Part shown: piece after piece, positions 1-7,587 of the stretch | Layout: each line of letters starts with the position of its first letter | Position numbering within the stretch: position 1 is the first letter of the stretch | From: a virus | IMG/VR virus record: IMGVR_UViG_3300032092_004479 | Location: 1 to 48,937 of that record | Strand: one strand, 5' to 3' | Length of the DNA stretch: 48,937 bases | Made by a program: the position numbers and the translations under genes | Notes under the pieces: model-generated | Database searches by the model: none | What the model saw: the letters and a program-made list of their open reading frames with translations, nothing else | Told to the model about the DNA's origin: nothing

Positions 1-1
1 A

Positions 2-370
2 AATCGTATTGCTTTATCTTGGAACTCATCGTCAGTTTGTTTTAGTACAACAGCTTGCGCAATACAACCTGGTGGTTCTAATACAATGAGAGTAACAATT
101 CTTACGGTAAACGGAGGAACAGGTGATGAAAACCTCGCAAATAACCAAGTTGAATGTACTGTAACAAGACTTGCGACTGCGGTTAACAATGAAGAGGTTA
201 TTGACGCACCTGAAGTTAAATTTGTTGAAGTTAGACAGTTTAGTAATTTATATGAAAAACCAATTAGGTACGGTAGTATTGATGAAGCAATACTTGAAAA
301 GGGTTTGAACATCATTCACATACATTACTCTGACGGCACTATTGAGATTAGAAAGATTTCAATGAACTAA
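2..370 (+). CDS. C-terminal part of an unidentified phage protein, cut by the window edge
   Basis: The frame ending at the TAA at 368-370 is open to the left edge, so this is probably the last 122 residues of a longer protein. An internal ATG at 86 exists but has no clear ribosome binding site, and the residues before it read like normal protein with paired cysteines. The visible part is rich in Asn, Thr and Val, and its end looks like a small beta-rich domain. A strong hairpin terminator follows at once. No family was recognised; a virion protein is a guess from the neighbours. If translation starts at 86 it is a 94-residue protein. Confidence 0.6.
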   Translation, partial: NRIALSWNSSSVCFSTTACAIQPGGSNTMRVTILTVNGGTGDENLANNQVECTVTRLATAVNNEEVIDAPEVKFVEVRQFSNLYEKPIRYGSIDEAILEKGLNIIHIHYSDGTIEIRKISMN

Positions 371-390
371 AATATTAATTTGAATATGTT

Positions 391-417
391 AAAAGGAGGT
401 ATATACCTCCTTTTTTT
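391..417 (+). terminator. Rho-independent terminator after the first gene
   Basis: A perfect 10-bp inverted repeat (AAAAGGAGGT / ACCTCCTTTT) with an ATAT loop runs into a T tract, 20 bases after the stop codon at 370. It separates the left-edge gene from the gene starting at 441. Confidence 0.88.
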
Positions 418-427
418 ATTTAACGGA

Positions 428-434
428 TATTTAT
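428..434 (+). promoter_or_regulatory. TATTTAT motif, putative late promoter element
   Basis: TATTTAT lies 6 nt before the ATG at 441, or 15 nt before the in-frame ATG at 450. It belongs to a set of twelve such motifs before mainly structural genes in this window. It resembles the reverse complement of the T4 late promoter octamer TATAAATA. Confidence 0.5.
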
Positions 435-440
435 TATAAA

Positions 441-1127
441 ATGTTTAATATGAAAAATCTAAATTTATTATCCGAATCAGATAAAAACAATATTTTAAAT
501 TTGTATAGAGAAAAAAAAATAATTACTGAGCAAGAAGCTCCAGTACAACAAAATTATACAATACAAGATTTACAAACTATATTAAATAGAGCTCCTTACA
601 ATGCTAAATTAAATCCTGATAATAGATTTGGACCTTTAACTGCGGGGGCTATCTCTAGTGCCTTGGATATGGTAAAAAGCGGACAAGCGTCCAATTATTT
701 TCAACCCATGCAAACCAAACAAGTAACATCGATACCAACATCAACAAATCAACAAACTGATACAACTCAACCGGCCACGGGCACTGCCGCAACTGTCACT
801 ACAGCCACAACTACCACATCCGCTCAAGCCACTCAACCTCTAAAAACATCCCAGACAAGTCTAATTGGTCCAAAAACTGTAAAATCGGAATGGTGTATAC
901 AAAATACCAAGAGAGAGGATGAAGATTGTTTTAGTGGTAAATCTATGGATTATCAAGTTGCAAGAGCCGAGGCGAATAGAGCGGCTAGAACTGCTAATCA
1001 TCCATATAAGAGAACTGAAACAGGAAAAGACCAAACTCCTTATTACGCCATTTATGCCACCCAAACACTTGACCGTTACGAAGAAAAAAGCGCACAACAA
1101 TCAAATCAGGCAGTTAAAACTACTTAA
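441..1127 (+). CDS. Unidentified Thr/Gln-rich protein with an N-terminal helix ending in ITE
   Basis: This 228-residue protein matches no family I recognise. Residues 4-30 form a likely amphipathic helix ending in I28-T29-E30 before Gln, which fits the [L/I]xE cleavage signature of T4-type prohead proteases. Residues about 95-135 are a low-complexity Thr/Gln/Ala linker. The C-terminal third is charged with two cysteines. The start could be the ATG at 441 or the one at 450. It follows a terminator and a TATTTAT motif, so it is probably its own late transcript. Its end overlaps the convergent gene at 1120 by 8 bases. A packaged or virion-associated role is inferred. Confidence 0.7.
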   Translation: MFNMKNLNLLSESDKNNILNLYREKKIITEQEAPVQQNYTIQDLQTILNRAPYNAKLNPDNRFGPLTAGAISSALDMVKSGQASNYFQPMQTKQVTSIPTSTNQQTDTTQPATGTAATVTTATTTTSAQATQPLKTSQTSLIGPKTVKSEWCIQNTKREDEDCFSGKSMDYQVARAEANRAARTANHPYKRTETGKDQTPYYAIYATQTLDRYEEKSAQQSNQAVKTT

Positions 1128-1368
1128 CTATAGGTTCTTCAGGTATTGAATCTTCAGTTTTAGAAATAATTCTAATTGCTTTAGATATAACTTCACTTTC
1201 CCCTAGAGAAAATGCCCCTCTATGATATGCGGATTTACACGCTAATGTTATAAAATATAACGCTTCTTGATTAGACATAGAAGAAAGTATTATTTCTAAA
1301 TGGTCTTCACTAATAATCGGTACTTCGTCAAAAATTTTACCGTATAATTCGTCTGTTTGATTTTCCAT
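1120..1368 (-). CDS. Small acidic helical protein, unknown function
   Basis: An 82-residue, mostly helical, acidic protein with no family recognised. The sequence looks like a genuine compact protein, with an amphipathic pattern around residues 25-65 and one cysteine. It is the only minus-strand gene between two plus-strand genes: it converges on the gene ending at 1127 (8-base overlap) and diverges from the gene at 1408. The 39 bases before its start contain AATTTAT on its strand (1395-1401), one mismatch from the TATTTAT motif used elsewhere. That is weak support for a promoter. Confidence 0.55.
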   Translation of the reverse strand: MENQTDELYGKIFDEVPIISEDHLEIILSSMSNQEALYFITLACKSAYHRGAFSLGESEVISKAIRIISKTEDSIPEEPIVK

Positions 1369-1377
1369 AATATTTGA

Positions 1378-1384
1378 TATTTAT
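1378..1384 (+). promoter_or_regulatory. TATTTAT motif, putative late promoter element
   Basis: The motif appears as GATATTTATAA, 23 nt upstream of the ATG at 1408, in the divergent region between the genes at 1368 and 1408. The extended form GATATTTATAA also precedes the genes starting at 4248 and 5744. Confidence 0.5.
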
Positions 1385-1407
1385 AATAATAGACAATAAA
1401 TTTGATA

Positions 1408-2139
1408 ATGTTAAGTGAGATAATAAAAAAAGTTTTAAGGGAGGCGTCTTCAGATTCAGGAGGTGCGGGGGCATATGTTGCAGCACTTCAACCCGGATTA
1501 CGAAAATTTGATAAGTCACAATTACAACCATTTAATTTACCCGTATCTGAATATGATAGTCCTTTATTACAATATGATAGTTATGATGGTAAAATGGATA
1601 TGAGATTAGACCAAATAAAAAAACTTGAGAAAACCGCTAAAAAAATAACTGATAAAATTAAAAAAAAACCATATCTTACAGTTAGTGATGACGATGGTAA
1701 TAATATTAATCCAACACCTGGTAAAGGAGTAAATGTTGTACCTATTAAAGAATGGGTAGAAATAAATGAGGAAACAATATCTGAAGATTTGGCGGTTTGG
1801 TTTGGTACAAAGAAAAAACCAAAGGGTAGTAAACAACCAAAAGGTCCTTGGGTTAATATATGTAGAAAAAAAGAAGGGGGTGGTCATCCCCCATGTGGAA
1901 GACCTGAAGCCGATTCAAAAGGTTACCCAAAATGTAGAGCGGCGGGTGTTGCCTCTAAAATGTCTGATTCACAAAAAAGAGCGGCGTGCGCTCAAAAAAG
2001 AAGAGCGGAAAAAAGTGACCCAAAAGTAGGTACCGGTAATTCTCCTACTATGACTTCGTACAAACCAAAAAAAAAGACTCAAAATGAGTCTTTGGAAAGA
2101 TTGGTTAAGATGATAATTAAAGAGATTGTTCAGGACTAA
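1408..2139 (+). CDS. Basic Cys-containing phage protein with cleavable-looking N-terminus
   Basis: I chose the ATG at 1408 over an in-frame TTG at 1402; the protein is 243 residues. The first 12 residues form a helix ending in L10-R11-E12 before Ala, matching the T4-type prohead protease signature. Residues about 128-205 form a conserved-looking basic module with spaced Cys residues: a WFG start, a glycine-rich GGGHPPCGR stretch, then YPKCR and a run of Lys/Arg. Modules like this occur in other large phages, and I recall a named domain of unknown function but not its number. A nucleic-acid-binding or internal head protein is inferred. Its end overlaps the convergent gene by 23 bases. Confidence 0.72.
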   Translation: MLSEIIKKVLREASSDSGGAGAYVAALQPGLRKFDKSQLQPFNLPVSEYDSPLLQYDSYDGKMDMRLDQIKKLEKTAKKITDKIKKKPYLTVSDDDGNNINPTPGKGVNVVPIKEWVEINEETISEDLAVWFGTKKKPKGSKQPKGPWVNICRKKEGGGHPPCGRPEADSKGYPKCRAAGVASKMSDSQKRAACAQKRRAEKSDPKVGTGNSPTMTSYKPKKKTQNESLERLVKMIIKEIVQD

Positions 2140-2560
2140 CCACTTCATTATTATCAATTTTATTCAGGATAGAGGATAATGAATACTCAATTTGTGATGT
2201 AATTTCAGTCTCATAAGTCTGTCTTTCACGTTCTGTTCTATTATCATACATACGTGATAGTCTTTCCCACGATTTAAAATTTAGTACCACATCATAGTGA
2301 TATACGTGATTTGTCACACTAATTTTTCCTCCATCCAATATAACAAACAATCCAAGTTCAGAATTCTTAATATACCTTTTACCTGAAATAGGAGCGATAA
2401 GAAATTTAGAATTAGGGTGATTAATCAACTTTCTACAGATTGTACTACAAATCCGTACATTATCATCCACAGGTTCGGATTTATAATTAGATTTTTTTGC
2501 CAGCCAAATTGCTGATTTTACATAGAGTTTTTTGAGCCAACGATTAACAATTTTTTTCAT
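2117..2560 (-). CDS. Unidentified 147-residue protein behind a host-type promoter
   Basis: The reading frame extends to 2728, but that start would overlap the next gene by over 100 bases. The ATG at 2560, which gives an MKKIVNRW start, is preferred. The N-terminus is basic and helical, and the middle is beta-rich with two close cysteines. A polar C-terminal tail follows. There is no signal peptide and no family was recognised. A clear Bacteroidota-type promoter (2581-2611) lies 20 nt upstream, so this gene may be read early by unmodified host polymerase. Its end overlaps the convergent gene by 23 bases. Confidence 0.62.
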   Translation of the reverse strand: MKKIVNRWLKKLYVKSAIWLAKKSNYKSEPVDDNVRICSTICRKLINHPNSKFLIAPISGKRYIKNSELGLFVILDGGKISVTNHVYHYDVVLNFKSWERLSRMYDNRTERERQTYETEITSQIEYSLSSILNKIDNNEVVSPEQSL

Positions 2561-2580
2561 GAGTTTTCGATTTATTACTA

Positions 2581-2611
2581 CAAAAGTACAAATAAAACCG
2601 ATATCTACAAA
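2581..2611 (-). promoter_or_regulatory. Bacteroidota housekeeping-type promoter (TTTG-N19-TACTTTTG)
   Basis: On the minus strand TTTG (2608-2611) is followed by 19 bases and then TACTTTTG (2581-2588). This fits the Bacteroides sigma-ABfr consensus of a -33 TTTG and a -7 TAnnTTTG with 19-21 nt spacing. The -7 box lies 20 nt before the ATG at 2560. It is the best host clue in the window. Confidence 0.6.
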
Positions 2612-2615
2612 AAAA

Positions 2616-3104
2616 TTATTTCTTTTTTTTAGTAAAAATAATAGCCACTTCAGTAACTGATAAAACTGCCAATGCGGGTAACCAAGCACCTGTAATTCCA
2701 CCAAGCGCAAGACCAACAACAGCAACACTGGTACATAATGTGGTTTTTTTCCACTTCCTTATTGATTCTGTTTGAGTTATAGAAGTAACTTCATTTCTTA
2801 ATTGTGATACTTCTAATGTATCTATAAGTTGAAAATAACGTTGGGACAATAAATTGTAATCGTAATCTGCTTGTGACAATTGGTGTGTAAGTTTATCGTT
2901 AGATTTAATTAAAGAATCATTCTCTATGGAAAATTTTTCTAATCTTGATAACTTTTCTAATAATTTGATTTCTTGTTTTTTCGTGAAGAAGATGCCCGAA
3001 TCACCTTTAAGGATTATCCTTTTTGGTAGTTCCTTTTGTCCATAGGCTATCACGCTTTGAATCAGTATAAAATTCAGTACAATCAATTTCTTTAATAACT
3101 TCAT
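2616..3104 (-). CDS. Exported coiled-coil protein with C-terminal membrane segment; possible spanin-like lysis protein
   Basis: This 162-residue protein starts with a signal peptide (basic MKLLKK, hydrophobic core to about residue 20, then AYGQ) that has no lipobox cysteine. Residues about 45-115 are a Leu-rich charged helix typical of a coiled coil. Residues about 125-157 form one or two hydrophobic segments before a KKKK tail. Its first 98 bases overlap the end of the upstream gene (3007-3369) in another frame. Both genes encode membrane-tethered coiled-coil proteins, so the pair recalls overlapping i-spanin/o-spanin genes. The missing lipobox and the C-terminal anchor do not fit a classical o-spanin, so the role is uncertain. 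Confidence 0.62.
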   Translation of the reverse strand: MKLLKKLIVLNFILIQSVIAYGQKELPKRIILKGDSGIFFTKKQEIKLLEKLSRLEKFSIENDSLIKSNDKLTHQLSQADYDYNLLSQRYFQLIDTLEVSQLRNEVTSITQTESIRKWKKTTLCTSVAVVGLALGGITGAWLPALAVLSVTEVAIIFTKKKK

Positions 3105-3369
3105 CTCTTTTAATTACTATTGTTTCTTTTGGTTTCGAAGGTACTTTTACAAAAACCGTATCTGTTACAATTTCTTTAGTATCATCTAATGATAGTAATT
3201 TTTTTTCGTAATTCAATAGCTCTATACTATCGTTAAGACTAACAATAGTTTTCTTAAACTTTTCAGTTTCTTTTGGATAGACATTATAAACTTTTTTAGG
3301 TACGGTTATTACATATAATAACAGACCTAGTATCACAGAATAATACCAGTATTTTTTTAAAAACTGCAT
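3007..3369 (-). CDS. Membrane-anchored periplasmic helical protein; possible i-spanin-like partner
   Basis: A 120-residue protein with one N-terminal transmembrane segment (about residues 7-23, after a short basic end). A charged, helix-prone soluble part follows, with a predicted coiled region at about residues 35-60. That is the topology of Rz-type inner-membrane spanins. Its last 98 bases overlap the start of 2616-3104 in a different frame. The start lies 12 nt from the stop of the upstream gene; an AATTTAT near-match to the late motif lies 7 nt upstream. No enzyme motif is visible and the lysis role is inferred from topology and overlap. Confidence 0.62.
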   Translation of the reverse strand: MQFLKKYWYYSVILGLLLYVITVPKKVYNVYPKETEKFKKTIVSLNDSIELLNYEKKLLSLDDTKEIVTDTVFVKVPSKPKETIVIKRDEVIKEIDCTEFYTDSKRDSLWTKGTTKKDNP

Positions 3370-3381
3370 GATTGTTATAAA

Positions 3382-3858
3382 TTAACAATAAGGTGGAGAA
3401 CATTTTTTCTTCCCGTCTAACCCTTTCATTCTACCCTGACATACTTGAACCGCAAAGCCATTTCCATAAGCCGAGGGGTAGACTTTAAATTTTGCTTTTG
3501 CGGCTGCTTTACCTCTAGCACAAAGTTTTGTACCTGCTTTTTTACGACCTTCCATCATAACCATTTCTTCTTCATCTGATTGGTCATCTAAGTCACCTTC
3601 ATCGGTAGTTTCATTCATTAAAAAATCAAACACTTGGTCCATATTATTTTTTGCCTCGGCAATATGGTCTTGAGCCCAATCGTGACCGTTATCTAAAATT
3701 GTGTCAATCTCATCACGGTTTTTACTTAATAATATATCACACTGTCTTCTCATCTGTTCTAAATTTGAGAAAAACATATATCTATCTGATGATTGTTCTT
3801 CTAAAACTCTTCTAACAATGTTACTTAATTCCGTTTCAGTTAATTTAATCTTTTTCAT
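3382..3858 (-). CDS. Basic Cys-containing phage protein with N-terminal LxE helix and YPSAYGNG module
   Basis: The first 21 residues are an amphipathic helix ending in L19-E20-E21 before Gln, of the type (LTExxLxxIVRRVLEE) that recurs in large phages. It fits a T4-like prohead protease site. An acidic linker spans about residues 85-100. The C-terminal 55 residues form a basic module with KLCARGK, KVYPSAYGNG and three further cysteines. Related YPSAYAN-type modules occur in other large DNA phages and in giant viruses. The design matches T4 internal head proteins: a removable capsid-targeting helix followed by a basic cargo. Function is inferred. It is separated by only 3 bases from the upstream gene. 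Confidence 0.7.
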   Translation of the reverse strand: MKKIKLTETELSNIVRRVLEEQSSDRYMFFSNLEQMRRQCDILLSKNRDEIDTILDNGHDWAQDHIAEAKNNMDQVFDFLMNETTDEGDLDDQSDEEEMVMMEGRKKAGTKLCARGKAAAKAKFKVYPSAYGNGFAVQVCQGRMKGLDGKKKCSPPYC

Positions 3859-3861
3859 ATT

Positions 3862-4248
3862 CTAAGAATTTAATCCATTACCACCAATAGTTATTGCATT
3901 CATTTGTACTACACCATGACTTTGATTATCAGTCCAAACTGGGTGAGGAGGCACAAAAGTTTTAATAGTTGGTGTACCACTACTAATATCACTATTTAAA
4001 ATATAGGTTATAACTTGTTCGGTATTAGAACTATAAGGGGCTAAACACGCCGCGCAACTTGCAAATTTTATTGACAAATTAACAGTTGGTTTTTCAGTAG
4101 TTGTTGCACCTGATGAGATTAAAGTAACACATCTTCCATCACTAAGTTGGAAAACGTCATTTACTGAGGCGCCTGTATCATCCGCCACAAAAGTAATTGT
4201 TACCCCAGAAGGACTACAGGTTGTACCTGTCATATTTCTAAATGCCAT
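3862..4248 (-). CDS. Small Cys-containing beta-rich virion-type protein
   Basis: This 128-residue protein has no recognised family. It is rich in Thr, Ser and Val with four cysteines, including a CAAC pair near residues 70-73. It has no signal peptide or membrane segment, and the composition resembles small phage decoration or adhesion proteins. It stands directly downstream of the 487-residue structural gene and has its own TATTTAT motif 14 nt upstream. It may be co-transcribed with 3382-3858. The virion assignment is inferred from composition and context. Confidence 0.6.
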   Translation of the reverse strand: MAFRNMTGTTCSPSGVTITFVADDTGASVNDVFQLSDGRCVTLISSGATTTEKPTVNLSIKFASCAACLAPYSSNTEQVITYILNSDISSGTPTIKTFVPPHPVWTDNQSHGVVQMNAITIGGNGLNS

Positions 4249-4262
4249 AGTAGTTTTTTCTT

Positions 4263-4269
4263 ATAAATA
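4263..4269 (-). promoter_or_regulatory. TATTTAT motif, putative late promoter element
   Basis: The minus strand reads TGATATTTATAAG, 14 nt upstream of the ATG at 4248. Spacing and flanking bases match the motif before the gene at 5744. Confidence 0.55.
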
Positions 4270-4280
4270 TCAAAAAATTT

Positions 4281-5744
4281 TTATTTGTAACTTACTATTT
4301 GGAATTTAATTTGTCTCTTGTAAGTATTAATTTCTCCAGAACTTTTAACTTGAATATCTATATAATATTCATTCGGTATTTTATCACGGGTATCAAACAT
4401 AAAATAATACTCATTTGGAGTTCTATTAACTTTCGTCCAATCTTGTACCTGTACTTCAATTTGACCCTCTCTTACGTAAACTCGATAAAATGCATCAACA
4501 TTAGGTAAAAGTTTTGCTGTACTATAAGCTTGTTTAATTATTACACCAACTTTTCTAATGTCAGTATTTAATATTTTTTCATCTTGTTTGATTCCATAAT
4601 AATCAAAACCATATACTTTTGGTTCGATAGAATCAGTACCAATTTGTAGTGATTTTTTTAATGGGTATACCGCAAATTCATTGGTTAGATTTGATAACGA
4701 CAGACCATTAAATATTAGACCTTTCCAAGTATCACTAAACGAACAAGGTGTTTTATATCCAATAAATGGAGGTATTGTAACTTCATATACACCCCTTGTT
4801 CTTAAACATGAGGTTAATCCTGACGCACCAGGTACCAAATCACCATTAGTGTCCGTAATATCAACTGTGGGAGGAACGTCCAATTTTACAGGGTTTCCGT
4901 TATCAAAAAGATATAGATATAATTTATTGACTTTACCTAAAGTAAAATTGTTTCTATCATCATCAATAACGTCATTATAATTTGTCTCTAAAAACGGCTC
5001 ATAAAATGTCTGTGTTTGACGAGTGAAGAATTGTACCTCATATGGTTGAGTTAATCCGGTCAGGTTCTCAACCTGAGGTTTAAATGCAATACCCCAACCA
5101 GTGGTATTAACCAATGACCCGTTTAGTATATTGTTAATTTCATCAGTCATATCAAATGATATATTCTCATCACCAAATTCAAAGTGTTGAGTATCAACAA
5201 TAACCAAATCATTATAGTTTACAGTACCCGTATTTTTGTTGTTATATATCCCTTCTTGTGTCCAAGATGTAACAGTTGTGGTTTTAAACCAATTTGATGG
5301 TCTATCAGAGAAGTTCTTATCGTACTCTGAATATTCATATATTAAGTCAGCGAAATCATAACCAACCCCTTCATCCCATTCTTGAGGATTTTGCTCTGAA
5401 TCGGCATACGGTATTCTAAAAAGGATTAAATCAAATGATGTCGCCCTCATTCTACCATTTGATGTTTGAGTATTTTTCAAATCCTCCTCAAATGATGATG
5501 TGTTTGTCATACGTAAAGTATGAGTCATTGCGCTACTACAAGTAGTTGAGATTGTACCGTCGGCAATTTTAGCCCTCAGTAAAGTTAAATCTAAATCAAA
5601 AATAAATCGACTGTAACCATTTGGAAACGCGGAGTATACGAAGTTACCATAAAAAATATCAGTAACAGGGTTTCTACCCGTGTTTGTATAACTGTTTGAT
5701 AATATCGTGTTATTCTTCTTGAAATAAGAATTGTGAATGGACAT
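4281..5744 (-). CDS. Large beta-rich structural protein of the tail/baseplate block
   Basis: A 487-residue protein rich in Asn, Thr, Tyr and Asp, as is common in phage tail and fibre proteins. The N-terminal about 250 residues alternate short beta-like strands (FIFDLDL, LILFRIP, ISFDMTDEI), suggesting a jelly-roll or fibre-attachment fold. The C-terminal about 120 residues contain FYRVYVREG and YIDIQV strands, suggesting an Ig-like domain. It lies 21 bases downstream of the gp5-like hub gene, and a TATTTAT motif sits in that gap. A baseplate or tail role is inferred from position; no family was recognised. Confidence 0.65.
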   Translation of the reverse strand: MSIHNSYFKKNNTILSNSYTNTGRNPVTDIFYGNFVYSAFPNGYSRFIFDLDLTLLRAKIADGTISTTCSSAMTHTLRMTNTSSFEEDLKNTQTSNGRMRATSFDLILFRIPYADSEQNPQEWDEGVGYDFADLIYEYSEYDKNFSDRPSNWFKTTTVTSWTQEGIYNNKNTGTVNYNDLVIVDTQHFEFGDENISFDMTDEINNILNGSLVNTTGWGIAFKPQVENLTGLTQPYEVQFFTRQTQTFYEPFLETNYNDVIDDDRNNFTLGKVNKLYLYLFDNGNPVKLDVPPTVDITDTNGDLVPGASGLTSCLRTRGVYEVTIPPFIGYKTPCSFSDTWKGLIFNGLSLSNLTNEFAVYPLKKSLQIGTDSIEPKVYGFDYYGIKQDEKILNTDIRKVGVIIKQAYSTAKLLPNVDAFYRVYVREGQIEVQVQDWTKVNRTPNEYYFMFDTRDKIPNEYYIDIQVKSSGEINTYKRQIKFQIVSYK

Positions 5745-5758
5745 TTATAGTTTTATTT

Positions 5759-5765
5759 ATAAATA
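5759..5765 (-). promoter_or_regulatory. TATTTAT motif, putative late promoter element
   Basis: The minus strand reads TTGATATTTATAAATA, 14 nt upstream of the ATG at 5744. The core partly overlaps the T4-like octamer TATAAATA on the same strand, so the site contains both orientations. Confidence 0.58.
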
Positions 5766-7373
5766 TCAATTAATACGGATATTTTGATTGAGTATGTTGT
5801 TTTCGGCGCTGGCCAATATTTGGTCAATTTCTGCAGTCGATTGACCATTACCACTGGCAATTGGTATAGGAGGTAATCCGTGGAAAGAATGGACGTGACC
5901 TTTAATAAATGAAAATATTTTTCTGAGTAACTCTAGCATTTTTTCTCCCCTAACGGATGAAAAACTCAAAGACTCAATACTATTCGTACCACCAACAAAT
6001 TTATCTTGGGGTATACCATATAAAGTGTTTTGTAAATTAATTTGTCTACCACTTGGATGGTATGTATCGTGAGAAATTAAATAAATTTTTTGAGCACCCA
6101 TAACACTATATGTTATTGATGTTGGTTTAAAATCAATTGGGTTAATTTTAGAAATATTTAACTTAGATAATGGGTTAAGTACCGGAGAACCGTTTTTGTT
6201 TTCCGAAACTAAGAAAAATCCGCTTTTTTCTTTAGTAACATCTATTTTTACTAATTTATAAAAATTTCTAAAATTTTTATTTTCAGTTAATTGAGGTTGA
6301 TTATTTATACCTGTTAACTTATCACCAATGAATAATGTTACAGTTGAAGGACTAACAACAAACGGAAAAACATTTTCCGCCGAAACATTCTGTTGATTAT
6401 TTGTGGTGTATCCTTGTACATTTAAATTACCCTCAAAAACTCCTGTCACAAAAGAATTAATTAAATCTACTGATTCTAATAATGTTTTATTATTAAATTT
6501 TATTTCTTCTAACGGACCCTGATAATTTGTACCAATCGTTAAATTTCTCATGGTACTTTGGGTAAAGTTTTTTGTAGAAACTGGATTTTTTTCTCCTAAC
6601 GGTTGGGGGATTACCGTGTATAATCCGACAGAACCATTGAAAGTATCGGAATCATTTTCTAAGTTTGATATATCCCAAATTACTATTTTTTTTACATTTT
6701 TAACATCTTCTATTAAATTAACCTTTTTTTCCTCCGGTTTCCTTATTTTTGTCTGACTAAAATTGGATAGCTGTACAAATGCTCTTTTTACATTTTCAAC
6801 TGGTACCTTTAAAATATTAAGTTCACTGACTTTACCGGCCCTTAATAATAATTCTTCTTTTTTTACAATTAAATCACAAGAACCTCTACCTAAAAAACCA
6901 TTATCTCCAGGTTCAGGAAAAACTCCCTTGCTTTTTGACTCACGAAATTTCCCTTGTTTATCTTTAATTGTTAATGCTTCCTTTATTCTGTCACCACTGG
7001 CTAAGAATTTTTTTGCACCTTGGAAATTCTCAAATTTAGAATTTACTGGAGATGAAAAAGGCCCTTGAATATAAAATTGGTTTTGGTACTCAAATTGTTT
7101 ATTTTGATAAATAATATGGACATACTCTCCTTTTTCGGGTACTTGGTTTATATAAAATGGTAATAATGGTATAAACACAATTGGGTCTCTACTAGTCCAT
7201 CTATCCTTTTCTTCATTCCAATTTTCGACTGATGCTATAATTGCCGAGTATACTTTAGTTTCAGGTATAATCCTTATTCTACCTAACATCATAGGGTCCA
7301 AATTATCATAAACGATACCTGGAAAAATTATCTGATGCATATTAGTATTATCTAAACCTGACGGATTACTCAT
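5766..7373 (-). CDS. gp5-like baseplate hub / tail spike protein (no lysozyme domain seen)
   Basis: A 535-residue protein. Residues about 10-115 read as the OB-fold domain of T4-type hub proteins: PGIVYDNLDPMMLGRIRI, then DPIVFIPLLPF, GEYVHIIY and YIQGP strands. T4 gp5 carries such a fold at its N-terminus and a lysozyme in the middle; I see no lysozyme motif here. The C-terminal region has a helix and a HVHSFHGLPP stretch with three histidines, which could bind a metal or form part of the spike. It starts inside the preceding small gene by a 4-base ATGA-type overlap. Assignment to the tail hub is moderately strong; exact equivalence to gp5 is not proven. Confidence 0.68.
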   Translation of the reverse strand: MSNPSGLDNTNMHQIIFPGIVYDNLDPMMLGRIRIIPETKVYSAIIASVENWNEEKDRWTSRDPIVFIPLLPFYINQVPEKGEYVHIIYQNKQFEYQNQFYIQGPFSSPVNSKFENFQGAKKFLASGDRIKEALTIKDKQGKFRESKSKGVFPEPGDNGFLGRGSCDLIVKKEELLLRAGKVSELNILKVPVENVKRAFVQLSNFSQTKIRKPEEKKVNLIEDVKNVKKIVIWDISNLENDSDTFNGSVGLYTVIPQPLGEKNPVSTKNFTQSTMRNLTIGTNYQGPLEEIKFNNKTLLESVDLINSFVTGVFEGNLNVQGYTTNNQQNVSAENVFPFVVSPSTVTLFIGDKLTGINNQPQLTENKNFRNFYKLVKIDVTKEKSGFFLVSENKNGSPVLNPLSKLNISKINPIDFKPTSITYSVMGAQKIYLISHDTYHPSGRQINLQNTLYGIPQDKFVGGTNSIESLSFSSVRGEKMLELLRKIFSFIKGHVHSFHGLPPIPIASGNGQSTAEIDQILASAENNILNQNIRIN

Positions 7374-7585
7374 TTTGTTGTTGTTCTATTTTGATGTTCT
7401 TTTAAAATTAAATTATATGAATTTTCTACCTTATCTAAATGTTTAGTAAGATTTATGATATTTTCTTTAGTTCTATCAAAATCTTCTTTAAGAAAATCTA
7501 AAGCAAAGATTAAATCTTTATTTGGACAAGATTTATATTCTTTAATTATTTGTACCACTTTTTCGGCCCTTTGTTTGTTTTCCAT
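7370..7585 (-). CDS. Small coiled-coil protein in the baseplate operon
   Basis: A 71-residue, almost entirely helical, charged protein with one cysteine. The heptad-like spacing around residues 30-60 suggests a short coiled coil. It is tightly coupled: its start is 2 bases from the stop of the 634-residue gene and its stop overlaps the hub gene start by 4 bases. Such coupling suggests an assembly factor or small baseplate component. No family was recognised. Confidence 0.65.
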   Translation of the reverse strand: MENKQRAEKVVQIIKEYKSCPNKDLIFALDFLKEDFDRTKENIINLTKHLDKVENSYNLILKEHQNRTTTK

Positions 7586-7587
7586 AA

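Noticed and set aside
861-1149. Two small frames overlapping the end of the 441 gene on both strands
   Set aside because: Both are shadows in the coding region of the better supported 441-1127 frame.
1402-1407. TTG start for the gene at 1408
   Set aside because: An ATG two codons later gives the LxE helix directly and is the better start.
2117-2728. Longer start of the gene at 2117 with a hydrophobic leader
   Set aside because: The extension overlaps a well supported signal-peptide protein; the ATG at 2560 sits behind a good promoter.
4681-4980. Plus-strand frame inside the 487-residue structural gene
   Set aside because: It lies wholly antisense to a convincing gene and shows no own signals.
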